From the NCBI RefSeq assembly GCF_049959315.1, contig NZ_CP188201.1: DNA of 64,000 nt. One strand, written 5' to 3'. The position numbers and the translations under genes are program-made. The DNA is from Serratia proteamaculans_D (GTDB taxonomy: Bacteria; Pseudomonadota; Gammaproteobacteria; Enterobacterales; Enterobacteriaceae). The notes under the pieces were generated by a model. The model saw nothing but the letters and a program-made list of their open reading frames with translations, was not told where the DNA came from and searched no databases. Below are positions 8,006-16,331 of the stretch, in pieces. Numbering within the stretch: position 1 is the first letter of the stretch; every line of letters starts with the position of its first letter.

Positions 8006-9213
8006 CCTGCTCTCCGTAACTGATTGGCGTCCCAGACTTTGCTTAACGCCGCCAGGAAATATTCCACGTCTTCATGAGTATGAGCAGAGGTCGGCGTAAC
8101 GCGCAAACGCTCACTACCGGCCGGTACCGTTGGGGCGTTCACCGGCTGCACGTAGATATCGTACTCATCAAGCAGTTGCTTGCTGATGTGCTTGTTGCGG
8201 TGTGGATCGCCGACCAGTACCGGCAGGATGTGGCTGTCTTGCGAGACCAGCGGAATGCCGGCGTCGCGCAGGCCGGATTTCAAGTGGTCGATAATCGCCA
8301 GCAGGTGCTTGCGCTGGGTGTCATGCTCCAGGTTGTATTTGAAGCTGGCCAGCGCGGCCGCCACCACAGGAGCCGGGGACGAGGTGCTGAAGACAAACGC
8401 CGGTGACCAGCTACGCACCGCTTCAACCACTGCGCGGGGGGCGGCGATGTAGCCACCGGCAGCTCCGTAAGATTTGCCAAAACCGCCCTGGATAATGGTG
8501 ATCTTGTCCAACAGGCCAAGTTGTTCGGCATAGCCCAACCCACGATGACCGTAAACGCCAGCGGAGTGGATCTCGTCCAGGTAGGTCAGCGCCTGATATT
8601 GCTCAGCCAGCTCCACAATTTGTGCCAGCGGCGCAAAGTCACCGTCCATCGAATACAGCGACTCGAAGGCGATCAGCTTGGGCCGATGAGGATCGGCGGC
8701 CTGCAGCAGTTCGGCCAGATGGGCCACGTCATTGTGGCGGAAGATCTTTTTCTCCGCCTTGCTGTAACGGATGCCGTAAATCATCGAGGCGTGGTTCAGC
8801 TCATCGGAAAACACAATCAGATCGGGAATGGCATCGCACAGGGTGGACAGGGTGGCGTCATTGGCACCGAATCCGGTGGTGAACAGCAGCGCCGACTCTT
8901 TGCCATAGGCGCTGGCTAACAGGGTTTCCAGCTCAGTGTGGTAGACCGAAGTGCCGGAAATGCTGCGTGCGCCGCAGGTGCCCAGCCCGACGCGGTTCAC
9001 CGCTTCAGTCGTGGCCAGGATAACTTTAGGGTGATGGCTCATGGCCAGATAGTCATTAGAGCACCAGACGTTCAGACGGCGTTCACCGTTCTGGCCGTGG
9101 CTGGTGGCCCAGGGTTTGTCCAGCACGCTGCGTTCCAGATTGAGGAACTCACGGAAGCGGCCCTGCTTTTTGGTTTCGGCCAGTTTTTCTTCAAGAATGT
9201 TCAATACGCTCAT
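8002..9213 (-). CDS. 5-aminolevulinate synthase-like alpha-oxoamine synthase
   Basis: PLP enzyme that should condense an acyl-CoA with glycine or another amino acid, with loss of CO2, to give an aminoketone. The 403 residues align over their full length with Rhodobacter HemA-type ALAS: GRFREFLNLER, WCSNDYLAMSHHPKV, SDELNHASMIYGIR, FESLYSMDGDFAPL, YLDEIHSAGVYG, the PLP-lysine segment GGFGKSYG, and VPAGSERLRVTPTSAH. Arg21 and the late Arg of ERLRVTP are kept. At the succinyl-binding loop the ALAS TRNISGT reads ARSISGT (Ala82, Ser84). Enterobacteria normally make aminolevulinate from glutamyl-tRNA, so this is not a housekeeping heme gene. AAGGA RBS; third gene of its operon. Confidence 0.88.
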   Translation of the reverse strand: MSVLNILEEKLAETKKQGRFREFLNLERSVLDKPWATSHGQNGERRLNVWCSNDYLAMSHHPKVILATTEAVNRVGLGTCGARSISGTSVYHTELETLLASAYGKESALLFTTGFGANDATLSTLCDAIPDLIVFSDELNHASMIYGIRYSKAEKKIFRHNDVAHLAELLQAADPHRPKLIAFESLYSMDGDFAPLAQIVELAEQYQALTYLDEIHSAGVYGHRGLGYAEQLGLLDKITIIQGGFGKSYGAAGGYIAAPRAVVEAVRSWSPAFVFSTSSPAPVVAAALASFKYNLEHDTQRKHLLAIIDHLKSGLRDAGIPLVSQDSHILPVLVGDPHRNKHISKQLLDEYDIYVQPVNAPTVPAGSERLRVTPTSAHTHEDVEYFLAALSKVWDANQLRRAG

Positions 9214-9228
9214 ACGGAATTCCTTGCA

Positions 9229-10443
9229 TTAGAGGGCTTTAATGACCAATGAAACACCCTGGCCGACACCGACACACATTGTCACCAGCGCATGATTTAA
9301 TTGCCGGGTATGCAGCTCCAGCGCGCTGGAAAGCACCAGTCGCGCGCCGGACATGCCCAGCGGATGCCCAAGGGCGATGGCTCCGCCGTTGGGATTGACC
9401 CGCGTATCCTTGAAGTCGATACGCCAGCTTTGCAGCGTCGCCAGCACCTGGGCGGCAAACGCCTCATTAATTTCAATCACGTCAAAGTCGTTCAGGGTAA
9501 AGCCGGACCGCGCCAGCAGCCGATCGGTGGCGGCGACCGGCCCAATCCCCATCAGCGAAGGGGCGACACCGGCGCTGGCGCTGTCACCAATCTCCGCCAA
9601 CGGCTGCAGCGACTTGCGTTTCACGTAGCGGCCGCTGGCCAGCAACAGCACCGTAGCGCCGTCATTAATGCCGGAGGCGTTACCGGCGGTGACCGAGCCG
9701 TCGGGGGTAAAGGCCGGTTTCAGCGCCTGCAATTTTTGCAGCGTGGTCTGACGCGGGAACTCATCCTGTTCGAAGGTTTTGCGGGTTTTACGGTCGGCCT
9801 GTACCTCAAGCGGCGTTATCTCCCTGGCCAAGCGGCCATTTTCGATCGCCCGCCAGGCCTTCTGCTGCGAGGCCAGGGCAAAAGCATCCTGATCTTCGCG
9901 GGATATCCGGTACTGCTGCGCAACGTTCTCCGCCGTTATGCCCAGCGGATCGCTGCCATAGCGCTGTGCCAACTGCGGATTGATAAAGCGCCAGCCCAGG
10001 GTGGTGTCGTAGAGTTTTACCCCCTTGTCGAAAGGCGTTTCACTCTTGCCCATCACGTAGGGCGCGCGGCTCATGCTTTCCACACCACCGGCCAAGACCA
10101 GATCGCTCAGGCCGCTTTTTATTTTTGCGCTGGCGTAGATCACCGCATCCAGCCCGGAAGCGCACAAGCGGTTAAGGGTAATCGCCGGCACTCCCTGATC
10201 CAGGCCGGAGAGCAGCGCTGCCATCCGGGCTACGTTACGATTGTCTTCTCCGGCCTGATTGGCGCAGCCGAGGATCACTTCATCAATATCCGGCTCGGTT
10301 TCAGGATGTCGTTGCAGCAGCGCCCGGATAATAGAGGCCGCCATATCGTCCGGACGGGTTAACGCCAGGCTACCGCCATAGGCGCCAATGGCCGTGCGCG
10401 TGCCGTCGATCAGATAGACTCCATTGTCTTTAATCGTCATCAT
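9229..10443 (-). CDS. Acetyl-CoA acyltransferase, PaaJ/PcaF-like 3-oxoadipyl-CoA thiolase
   Basis: Thiolase of 404 residues. Its closest recognisable relatives are beta-ketoadipyl-CoA thiolases: it shares VILGCANQAGEDNRNVARMA, GGVESMSRAPYVMGK, DTTLGWRFINP and TAGNASGINDGA with E. coli PaaJ. Catalytic residues are visible: nucleophilic Cys in NRLCASGLD, His in NPNGGAIALGHPLG and Cys in TMCVGVGQG. A 3-oxoadipyl-CoA thiolase yields succinyl-CoA plus acetyl-CoA, which could feed the downstream ALAS-like enzyme. It starts 6 bases after the stop of the dehydrogenase gene, with AAGGA as RBS. Confidence 0.88.
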   Translation of the reverse strand: MMTIKDNGVYLIDGTRTAIGAYGGSLALTRPDDMAASIIRALLQRHPETEPDIDEVILGCANQAGEDNRNVARMAALLSGLDQGVPAITLNRLCASGLDAVIYASAKIKSGLSDLVLAGGVESMSRAPYVMGKSETPFDKGVKLYDTTLGWRFINPQLAQRYGSDPLGITAENVAQQYRISREDQDAFALASQQKAWRAIENGRLAREITPLEVQADRKTRKTFEQDEFPRQTTLQKLQALKPAFTPDGSVTAGNASGINDGATVLLLASGRYVKRKSLQPLAEIGDSASAGVAPSLMGIGPVAATDRLLARSGFTLNDFDVIEINEAFAAQVLATLQSWRIDFKDTRVNPNGGAIALGHPLGMSGARLVLSSALELHTRQLNHALVTMCVGVGQGVSLVIKAL

Positions 10444-10449
10444 TTTTCC

Positions 10450-11979
10450 TTAGGGCGCGACGGCCAGCTCTGGCCGGGGGGTATTGAGCAAAGAGTAATG
10501 CGGGTAATAGCGGGCGGAATGCAGCAGTTGCGCCATATTGTCCAGCGTCGATTTCACGTTTTTTTGCCCAAGCTGTGCCAGCCAGTTAAAGATGCCATCG
10601 GCATAGTTAACCCCAGCCACCGCGGCGATATCGATATCCGCCCGGCTGCAAACCCCGCTCTCGACCATAATCACTGACTCATTGATCAGGCTGCTCAGGA
10701 CGCGGGCGACAATCAGGCCCGGGGAGTCTTTAATAAACTCCACCTGTGGGATCAACGTTTGCAGCAGCGTCAGAAACAGTGCTTTATTGGCCGCGCTGGC
10801 GTCCTGGCTGTGGGCAGCCACCAGATAGGCGGTATCGGCGTAATTGAGCGCGGCGTCGATCACGAAGGTATCGAGTTCGGTCAATTCAGCCAGCAGATTG
10901 GCCGTGCGGCCATCGGTGATTTTGACGGCCATGGCGTCATTCACCCGGATAAAGCGGCCCAGCGTTGACTGTTCCGGCTGGCGATTAATCTGCAGCCCTG
11001 GCCAGAGCGCTAAAGCGCGCTGTTGCAAAAGGTCGAACAGGCTATGTTCACCATAAAAATTCAGTGAGGTCGGCGTACCGCTGCCTGCATCGGCGGAATT
11101 GGGCTCGGCGGAAGAGGGGGTAAAAAAGGATCGGCCGTTTTTCTTCCCCAGCAGCCCGGCATCCACCAGAGAACGTTGCAAATGGCCGGGGGTATAGCGG
11201 GGGTCGTATTGCATGTCCTGCCAAATCTGGCTGCTGACCTGATAGTTAATATCCTGGCCGATAAAATCGGTCAGCTCCAAAGGGCCCATGCGGAAGTGAG
11301 CACCGGCCTTGAGTGCGCGGTCGATTTGCGGTGCCAGCGCTACGTTCTCTTCCAACAGCCGGAACCCTTCCAGATAAAAAGGTCGTGCCATCCGGTTGAC
11401 GATAAAGCCCGGCGTGGCTTTGCAGACCACAAACTGTTTGCCTATCGCCGCCACCAACTGCTGACAACGCAGGCTGGTGGCCCGGCTGGTAAAGTAAGAC
11501 GGAATAATTTCGATCAGTTTCATCAACGGGGCCGGATTGAAGAAGTGCAGGCCGATAAAACGGGCGTTATTTTCGACGCCTGCCGCCAGTTTATTCAATG
11601 ACAGCGATGAGGTATTGGTGGCGATAATCGCCTCTTTTTTCACCGTGGCGGCAATCGCCGCGAGGATCTCATGCTTGGTTACCTCATGTTCCGCGATGGT
11701 TTCAATCACCAGATCGCTGTCGGCGATAGCGTCGAAAACGGGAGAAAAAACCAGATTGGCCAATATCTCGCCTTTTTTCTGCGGGCTTATTTTCCCGCCG
11801 TCTATTTTCTTATCCAGATCACGGAGAATATAGTCCCTGGCCTGATTCAGATTATTACCGCTACGATTATAAAGCAGGGTTCGTATGCCGTTTTGTGCCA
11901 GAAGATAGGCAATACCTCTGCCCATGGTCCCGGCACCAATAACAGCGACCGAATGGATTGCCGAATTATTCTCTGCCAT
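10450..11979 (-). CDS. 3-hydroxyacyl-CoA dehydrogenase, PaaH-like
   Basis: First gene of the operon, 509 residues. An N-terminal NAD-binding domain (HSVAVIGAGTMGRGIAYLLA) and the catalytic segment FIGLHFFNPAPLMKLIEIIP are followed by two 3HCDH C-terminal domains (GFIVNRMARPFYLEGFRLLEE...GPLELTDFIGQDINYQV, and later PGLIVARVLSSLINESV...GVNYADGIFNW). This is the architecture of PaaH/PaaC 3-hydroxyadipyl-CoA dehydrogenase. I chose the ATG at 11979 with GGGGA upstream; the frame extends to a TTG at 12021 that has no RBS. Confidence 0.87.
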   Translation of the reverse strand: MAENNSAIHSVAVIGAGTMGRGIAYLLAQNGIRTLLYNRSGNNLNQARDYILRDLDKKIDGGKISPQKKGEILANLVFSPVFDAIADSDLVIETIAEHEVTKHEILAAIAATVKKEAIIATNTSSLSLNKLAAGVENNARFIGLHFFNPAPLMKLIEIIPSYFTSRATSLRCQQLVAAIGKQFVVCKATPGFIVNRMARPFYLEGFRLLEENVALAPQIDRALKAGAHFRMGPLELTDFIGQDINYQVSSQIWQDMQYDPRYTPGHLQRSLVDAGLLGKKNGRSFFTPSSAEPNSADAGSGTPTSLNFYGEHSLFDLLQQRALALWPGLQINRQPEQSTLGRFIRVNDAMAVKITDGRTANLLAELTELDTFVIDAALNYADTAYLVAAHSQDASAANKALFLTLLQTLIPQVEFIKDSPGLIVARVLSSLINESVIMVESGVCSRADIDIAAVAGVNYADGIFNWLAQLGQKNVKSTLDNMAQLLHSARYYPHYSLLNTPRPELAVAP

Positions 11980-12006
11980 AAAAATCCCCGTGAGTATTTT
12001 TCTGCC

Positions 12007-12021
12007 TTGCGAAATTCGCAA
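12007..12021. promoter_or_regulatory. 15-bp palindrome upstream of the dehydrogenase gene
   Basis: TTGCGAAATTCGCAA is a perfect dyad about 28 bases before the ATG of the PaaH-like gene, on the promoter side of the ALAS-like operon. It may be an operator or sit in the 5' leader. The protein that would bind it is unknown. Confidence 0.4.
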
Positions 12022-12076
12022 ATGCTTATTATTTATTTGGATTTAAAAAGCACCAGGTGCCTATGGCGAAGGTAAG

Positions 12077-12208
12077 GGGCATAGCTGTCAGTGTCTAACG
12101 GTAGAAGTGACAGGTTTACAATAAATCGGCTTTGTGTTATTCGCGTAATTTCCGCTATTAATACAATTTAAAGGTGTTATTTATTAATATCCAGGCGGGC
12201 ATAGCTGT
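12077..12208. promoter_or_regulatory. Repeated 12-mer in the divergent luxR/operon promoter region
   Basis: GGGCATAGCTGT occurs at 12077-12088 and again, in the same orientation, at 12197-12208, exactly 120 bases apart. Both copies lie between the LuxR gene and the operon it faces. A shorter dyad GCACC-A-GGTGC sits at 12050-12060. These are the best candidates for LuxR binding sites, but none is a canonical 18-20 bp lux box. The gap holds no gene. Confidence 0.35.
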
Positions 12209-12326
12209 TTTTGATATAGGCATGGTACTTTTTATACTATGAAACGGCTGTTGCCGCTCCAGCCCCTCCACTATAGTTAACCTTACTTATAGATAACCCG
12301 GTGCGGCCTTCTGGAGAACCTGTTTT

Positions 12327-13043
12327 ATGGACACCCACCTTCAGCCTTTGATGGATGCCTTACTGACCAGTCTGCCAGACCGCGAGGTTTTTTTAAGCCA
12401 ACTGGCACCTTGTGCCCAGGCGTTGGGTTTTGAATACTTTTCTTACACGGTCTTTTCCTGCTACCCGGCCAGCCGACCCAAAATGCTGATAGAGGGCAAT
12501 TTCCCCGAATCCTACCTGGAGGACTACCGCAAGCTGCGGGTCTACCTGCAGGATCCGGTGATCGAGCAGGCCCATCACTCTACGCTGCAATTTTACTGGG
12601 ATGAACATTTCTACCAGGACAAGCCAGAGCTATGGTGGCGTATGGCCCAGTTTGGTATTCGCGAAGGCTGGTCGCAGTCGATCAAGGATTGCTATGGCCG
12701 ACTGGGCATTCTCACCTTTGCCGGAAAAAGCATTCCCGTTCAGTCGCCGCAGGCCAGTGCGCGTAACGAAACCTTCTTTCTGTGGTTGGCGCAGATGGTT
12801 CATAAAACGCTGCGTGAGGCATTAATATCGGTAAACGACGAGGCGATCAAAGATGTGCTGACGCTGCGCGAAAAAGATATTTTGCGCTGGTGCAGCGAAG
12901 GTAAAACCTCGGAAGAAACCGCTCTGTTAATGGGGCTGAGTGAACGGACGGTGAATTTCCACATTGGCAATTCGATTAAAAAGCTGTCGGTGGCCAATAA
13001 AACCGCCGCCACGGCGAAGGCGGTGTATTTACAGCTTATTTAA
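12327..13043 (+). CDS. LuxR-family regulator with autoinducer-binding domain (LuxR solo)
   Basis: Quorum-sensing type regulator of 238 residues: an N-terminal autoinducer-binding domain (about 20-165) and a C-terminal LuxR HTH (LREKDILRWCSEGKTSEETALLMGLSERTVNFH). Of the conserved ligand-pocket residues (TraR numbering) Tyr61, Asp70, Pro71 and Trp85 are present as Tyr67, Asp76, Pro77 and Trp91, but Trp57 is replaced by Tyr63. No luxI-type synthase gene lies in the window. It is divergent from the ALAS-like operon, so it probably controls it. GGAG lies 11 bases before the ATG. Its HTH resembles SdiA, but the gene is not in the sdiA position. Confidence 0.9.
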   Translation: MDTHLQPLMDALLTSLPDREVFLSQLAPCAQALGFEYFSYTVFSCYPASRPKMLIEGNFPESYLEDYRKLRVYLQDPVIEQAHHSTLQFYWDEHFYQDKPELWWRMAQFGIREGWSQSIKDCYGRLGILTFAGKSIPVQSPQASARNETFFLWLAQMVHKTLREALISVNDEAIKDVLTLREKDILRWCSEGKTSEETALLMGLSERTVNFHIGNSIKKLSVANKTAATAKAVYLQLI

Positions 13044-13220
13044 CCGCGTTTGAAATAGTTAATCGGCTAGCCGTTAGACATGTGATGTTTATATTTTGTT
13101 AAATAAGGAATTATCCTGGTCAGTATTTACCGCCGATCACAAAAGCGTGAGAAAGCAGTTCACCCTTATCCTTCCCGGCAGTACCCTGTAAGCACCAAGG
13201 TTGCATAGAAGGGATGTGAT

Positions 13221-13649
13221 ATGTACAAGACCATATTAGTGCCGATAGATATTGAAGAAGATCTGTTGACCGAGCATGCGCTGGAGCATGTTGAGTACCT
13301 GGCGAAAATATCCGGTGCCAAAGTGCATTTCTTCCATGCGCTGCCGGATGCTTCGGCATTCGTTACCGCTTATTCTTTCGGTATCAAGGAATTCGAGAAT
13401 CAGGCAGAAGTGAAAGCGGTAGATAAGCTCAAGAAAATCATGTCGGAAATCGACATTCCTCTGGATCGCCTGGATTACACCATCAGCTTTGGTTCGCCGC
13501 GCGATGAGGTGCTGCAGTTGGCGGAGGAGATCAAGGCCGATCTGATCATCATCGGCTCGCGTCGCCCGAGTGTGAAAACCTACCTGCTGGGTTCCAACGC
13601 CGCGGCCATTGTGCGCCACGCCAATATCTCGGTGATGGTGGTCAGGTAA
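13221..13649 (+). CDS. Universal stress protein, UspF/UspG type
   Basis: Single-domain Usp of 142 residues. It begins MYKTILVPIDIEEDLLTEHAL and ends with the nucleotide-binding signature LIIIGSRRPSVKTYLLGSNAAAIVRHANISVMVV. UspF and UspG share these features; the N-terminus (MYKT) and GSPRDEVLQLAEE lean towards UspG, so no paralogue is assigned. AAGGGATG lies upstream of the ATG. It is monocistronic, ending at a long hairpin. Confidence 0.9.
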   Translation: MYKTILVPIDIEEDLLTEHALEHVEYLAKISGAKVHFFHALPDASAFVTAYSFGIKEFENQAEVKAVDKLKKIMSEIDIPLDRLDYTISFGSPRDEVLQLAEEIKADLIIIGSRRPSVKTYLLGSNAAAIVRHANISVMVVR

Positions 13650-13657
13650 TCCCGTTA

Positions 13658-13692
13658 AATCAGGCCCGCAATATTGCATTGCGGGCCTGATT
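13658..13692. terminator. Bidirectional terminator-like hairpin
   Basis: Perfect 15-bp stem (13658-13672 with 13678-13692; core CAGGCCCGC/GCGGGCCTG) and a 5-base loop between the convergent Usp and reductase genes. There is no clear T tract. The stem ends 4 bases from the stop codon of the reductase gene. Confidence 0.7.
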
Positions 13693-13695
13693 CGT

Positions 13696-14709
13696 TCATC
13701 GGCAGAGTGCCACAATCTCGTCATACAGCGTCTGCGGCAAGCTAATGCCGTGCTGCTCACTGTACTGTCGACGCTCAAAACGCCGTTCCCCCGGAATACG
13801 TGCCCCTTGCTCACTCATATCCGCGAATAAGACTTCTGCCCTGGCCAAATGCACCGCCTTGTCCGCCCCCAGAAAACGATCGGGATCCATCGCGATAATC
13901 AGCTCACCGCCGTAAGGTGAGGAACCGGTCTGGCCATCGTAAGCCAGCGACTCCTTACTGGTCATATCGCCAATCAACGGCCCGGCGATCAGCTCCACCA
14001 TCGCCGCCAACGCCGACCCTTTATGCCCGCCAAAGGTCAGCATTGCCCCCTGTAACACGCTGGCCGCGTCGGTAGAAGGTTTCCCTTGTTGATCGATGCC
14101 CCAACCCGGCGGCAGCGGCGTACCGGCACGGCGATGCAGCTCGATTTCGCCGCGTGCCGCCGCGCTGGTGGCCATATCGAAAATAAAGGGCGGTCGCTGC
14201 GGACGCGGCCAGCCGAAGGCAATCGGATTGGTACCAAACAGCGGCCGGGTTCCTCCTGCCGGCGTGACCCAGGCATGGCTGGGGGTACAGGCCAGTGCCA
14301 CCAGACCCTGATCGGTCAGGGGTTCGATATCGGCCCACAGCGCCGAGTAATGTACACAGTGGTTAATCGCCAGTGCAGCTATGCCGTTGGTGCGTACCTT
14401 GTCGATAAACGCCGGTAGCGCGGTACGGTAGCCCAGCAGCGAAAAAGCCTCGTGAGCGTCCACCCGCAAGATAGCCGGGGCTTGATCGACAACTGTCGGG
14501 AGCGCATCGGCGGATACCTTGCCGGCCAGCAGCGAACGCACGCAGCCAAGCACCCGGTACAAACCATGCGAGGCGCAGCCGTCGCGTTCACCGGCCGTCA
14601 CATTTTGCGCGACGGCATCTGCATGTTCGGCGCTGAAACCGTTGCTGCGCAATGCGCGCAATGCTAGTTCATAGGCTTCTTTCAGCGTCAGATTCTGGGT
14701 TTGCGTCAT
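13696..14709 (-). CDS. Delta1-pyrroline-2-carboxylate/piperideine-2-carboxylate reductase (malate/L-lactate dehydrogenase family)
   Basis: NAD(P)H-dependent oxidoreductase of 337 residues in the YlbC/MDH2 fold. Motifs include GERDGCASHGLYRV, INHCVHYSALWADIEPL, GTNPIAFGWP and MLTFGGHKGSALAAMVELIAG, matching DpkA-type imine reductases more than true malate dehydrogenases. In hydroxyproline loci such enzymes reduce pyrroline-2-carboxylate, formed from trans-3-hydroxyproline, to proline; this fits its neighbours. Strong AAAGGAG RBS. It is the last gene of the leftward lhp operon, 12 bases after the permease. Confidence 0.82.
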   Translation of the reverse strand: MTQTQNLTLKEAYELALRALRSNGFSAEHADAVAQNVTAGERDGCASHGLYRVLGCVRSLLAGKVSADALPTVVDQAPAILRVDAHEAFSLLGYRTALPAFIDKVRTNGIAALAINHCVHYSALWADIEPLTDQGLVALACTPSHAWVTPAGGTRPLFGTNPIAFGWPRPQRPPFIFDMATSAAARGEIELHRRAGTPLPPGWGIDQQGKPSTDAASVLQGAMLTFGGHKGSALAAMVELIAGPLIGDMTSKESLAYDGQTGSSPYGGELIIAMDPDRFLGADKAVHLARAEVLFADMSEQGARIPGERRFERRQYSEQHGISLPQTLYDEIVALCR

Positions 14710-14721
14710 TACATATCTCCT

Positions 14722-16287
14722 TTACTCTTCCTCATCACCGGCAAAATTCGCCTGAGGTAAACAGGTATAGGCGCCCCAGTAGTAGATCGCCAATGCAATG
14801 ACCGCTACGGTGAGGGTGTCCCACGGGTGGCCAATGGCATTAATGCCACCAAAACTGCCGAGATAGGACACGACAATAATCAGCGCATAAAAGGCTATCA
14901 GCCACAGCGACGACCAAATCTGTTGCTTCAGACTGACCGCGTGTGTCGGCACCTTGTTTTTGAACAGGATATAGACCACGAACATCAGGATCTGCAGACC
15001 CAGCAGCCAGGAAACGGTGTTCCAGCCGGACCAATAGACAATCAGCGCAGAAATGATAAATGACACTGGACCGAGCACGCAGAAGCCGCGCACGAAGAAG
15101 GGGCGCGGCAGATCCGGTGCATTGCGGCGCAGACCGGCAGCCGTCACCGGCGCAATGGCATAGCTCAGCACCAGCGCGGCGGACACCACGCCGATCAGCT
15201 TCTCCCAGGAGGGGAAAGGCAGTGTCCAGAAGATTGACAGCGCAAAGGTCAGCCACAGCGCCGGGCGTGGAATGCCTGACTCACCATCGACGCGGGTAAA
15301 GATCTTAAAGAAAGTGCCGGCGCGAGCCCAGCCGTACACCACGCGCGGCGTGGCGTTCATGTAAATATTGCCGGTGCCGCTCGGTGAGATAATCGCATCG
15401 CTCACCACCAGAAAGGCCAGCCAACCCATTCCCAGGGTGATGGCGATATCACGGTAAGGCAGTGAGAATTGCTGACTAATACCGGCCCAGCCACCGCTCA
15501 GCATCTCGCTGGGAATACTGCCGAGGAAGGCCACCTGCAGCAGTACATAAATGATGGTGGACAGCACCACCGACAGGATCAGCGCGATAGGAATGGTACG
15601 CTGCGGATTTTGCACCTCGCTGGCGACCGAGATAATTGGCGTCAGACCCAGATAGGCAAAAATAATGCCCCCGGCGGAAATGGCAGCTTCCACCCCGGCG
15701 GAGCCAAAGGGCGCAAACCCCTGGCTGTGCAGGTTTTCGGGTTTGAAGAAGCTGAACAGCACCACAATCACCAGCAGCGGCACCACAAATTTAATCACGC
15801 TGATCAGATTGTTGGATTTGGCAAAGGTTTTGACGCTGTAGTAATTCAGGGCGAAGAAAAAGCACAGCAGCAGTAGCTGGACCAGCCAACCGATGAGCGT
15901 CGGGTTGCCGGAGCCGGGCTGACTCAGAAAAGGAAACCAGGCGGCGGCATACTGGCGGGCCGCGACGATCTCAATCGATATCAGGCTGGAGAAGGCGATA
16001 AGAGTAATAAACCCCAGCAGATAACCCATCAGTTCGCCGTGGGAGAATACCGGGTAGCGGATAATGCCGCCGGCCCTGGGCAGCGCCGCACCCAGCTCGC
16101 AATAAACAATGCCGAGCAGCAGCACGGCCAATCCGCCGATCAGCCAGGAGTAGATGCCGGCGGGGCCGGCAATCGAGGAGACGTGGCTGGCGGCGAACAG
16201 CCAGCCGGAACCAAAGATTGCGCCCAGGCCGATAAACGTCAAATCGGTGAGCGTAAGCTGCTTCTTGAATTTGCCTTGGGTTGTCAT
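14722..16287 (-). CDS. APC-family amino acid permease, probably for hydroxyproline
   Basis: Amino acid-polyamine-organocation permease of 521 residues with about 12 membrane segments. TM1 holds FIGLGAIFGSGWLFAASHVSSIAGPAG, and SVASEVQNPQRTIPIALILS is the usual APC loop signature. Its position inside the hydroxyproline operon suggests it imports hydroxyproline; specificity is not readable from sequence. An AAGGGT RBS precedes the ATG. Confidence 0.85.
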   Translation of the reverse strand: MTTQGKFKKQLTLTDLTFIGLGAIFGSGWLFAASHVSSIAGPAGIYSWLIGGLAVLLLGIVYCELGAALPRAGGIIRYPVFSHGELMGYLLGFITLIAFSSLISIEIVAARQYAAAWFPFLSQPGSGNPTLIGWLVQLLLLCFFFALNYYSVKTFAKSNNLISVIKFVVPLLVIVVLFSFFKPENLHSQGFAPFGSAGVEAAISAGGIIFAYLGLTPIISVASEVQNPQRTIPIALILSVVLSTIIYVLLQVAFLGSIPSEMLSGGWAGISQQFSLPYRDIAITLGMGWLAFLVVSDAIISPSGTGNIYMNATPRVVYGWARAGTFFKIFTRVDGESGIPRPALWLTFALSIFWTLPFPSWEKLIGVVSAALVLSYAIAPVTAAGLRRNAPDLPRPFFVRGFCVLGPVSFIISALIVYWSGWNTVSWLLGLQILMFVVYILFKNKVPTHAVSLKQQIWSSLWLIAFYALIIVVSYLGSFGGINAIGHPWDTLTVAVIALAIYYWGAYTCLPQANFAGDEEE

Positions 16288-16331
16288 GGGTTTACCCTTT
16301 TGTTATTAGGTGGCATGCAGATGCGGCCGGG

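Noticed and set aside
9301..10362. Long open frame (353 codons) on the plus strand opposite the thiolase gene
   Set aside because: Antisense shadow of a high-GC coding region. The composition is rich in Arg, Gly and Gln with no recognisable domain, while the minus-strand frame encodes an intact thiolase.
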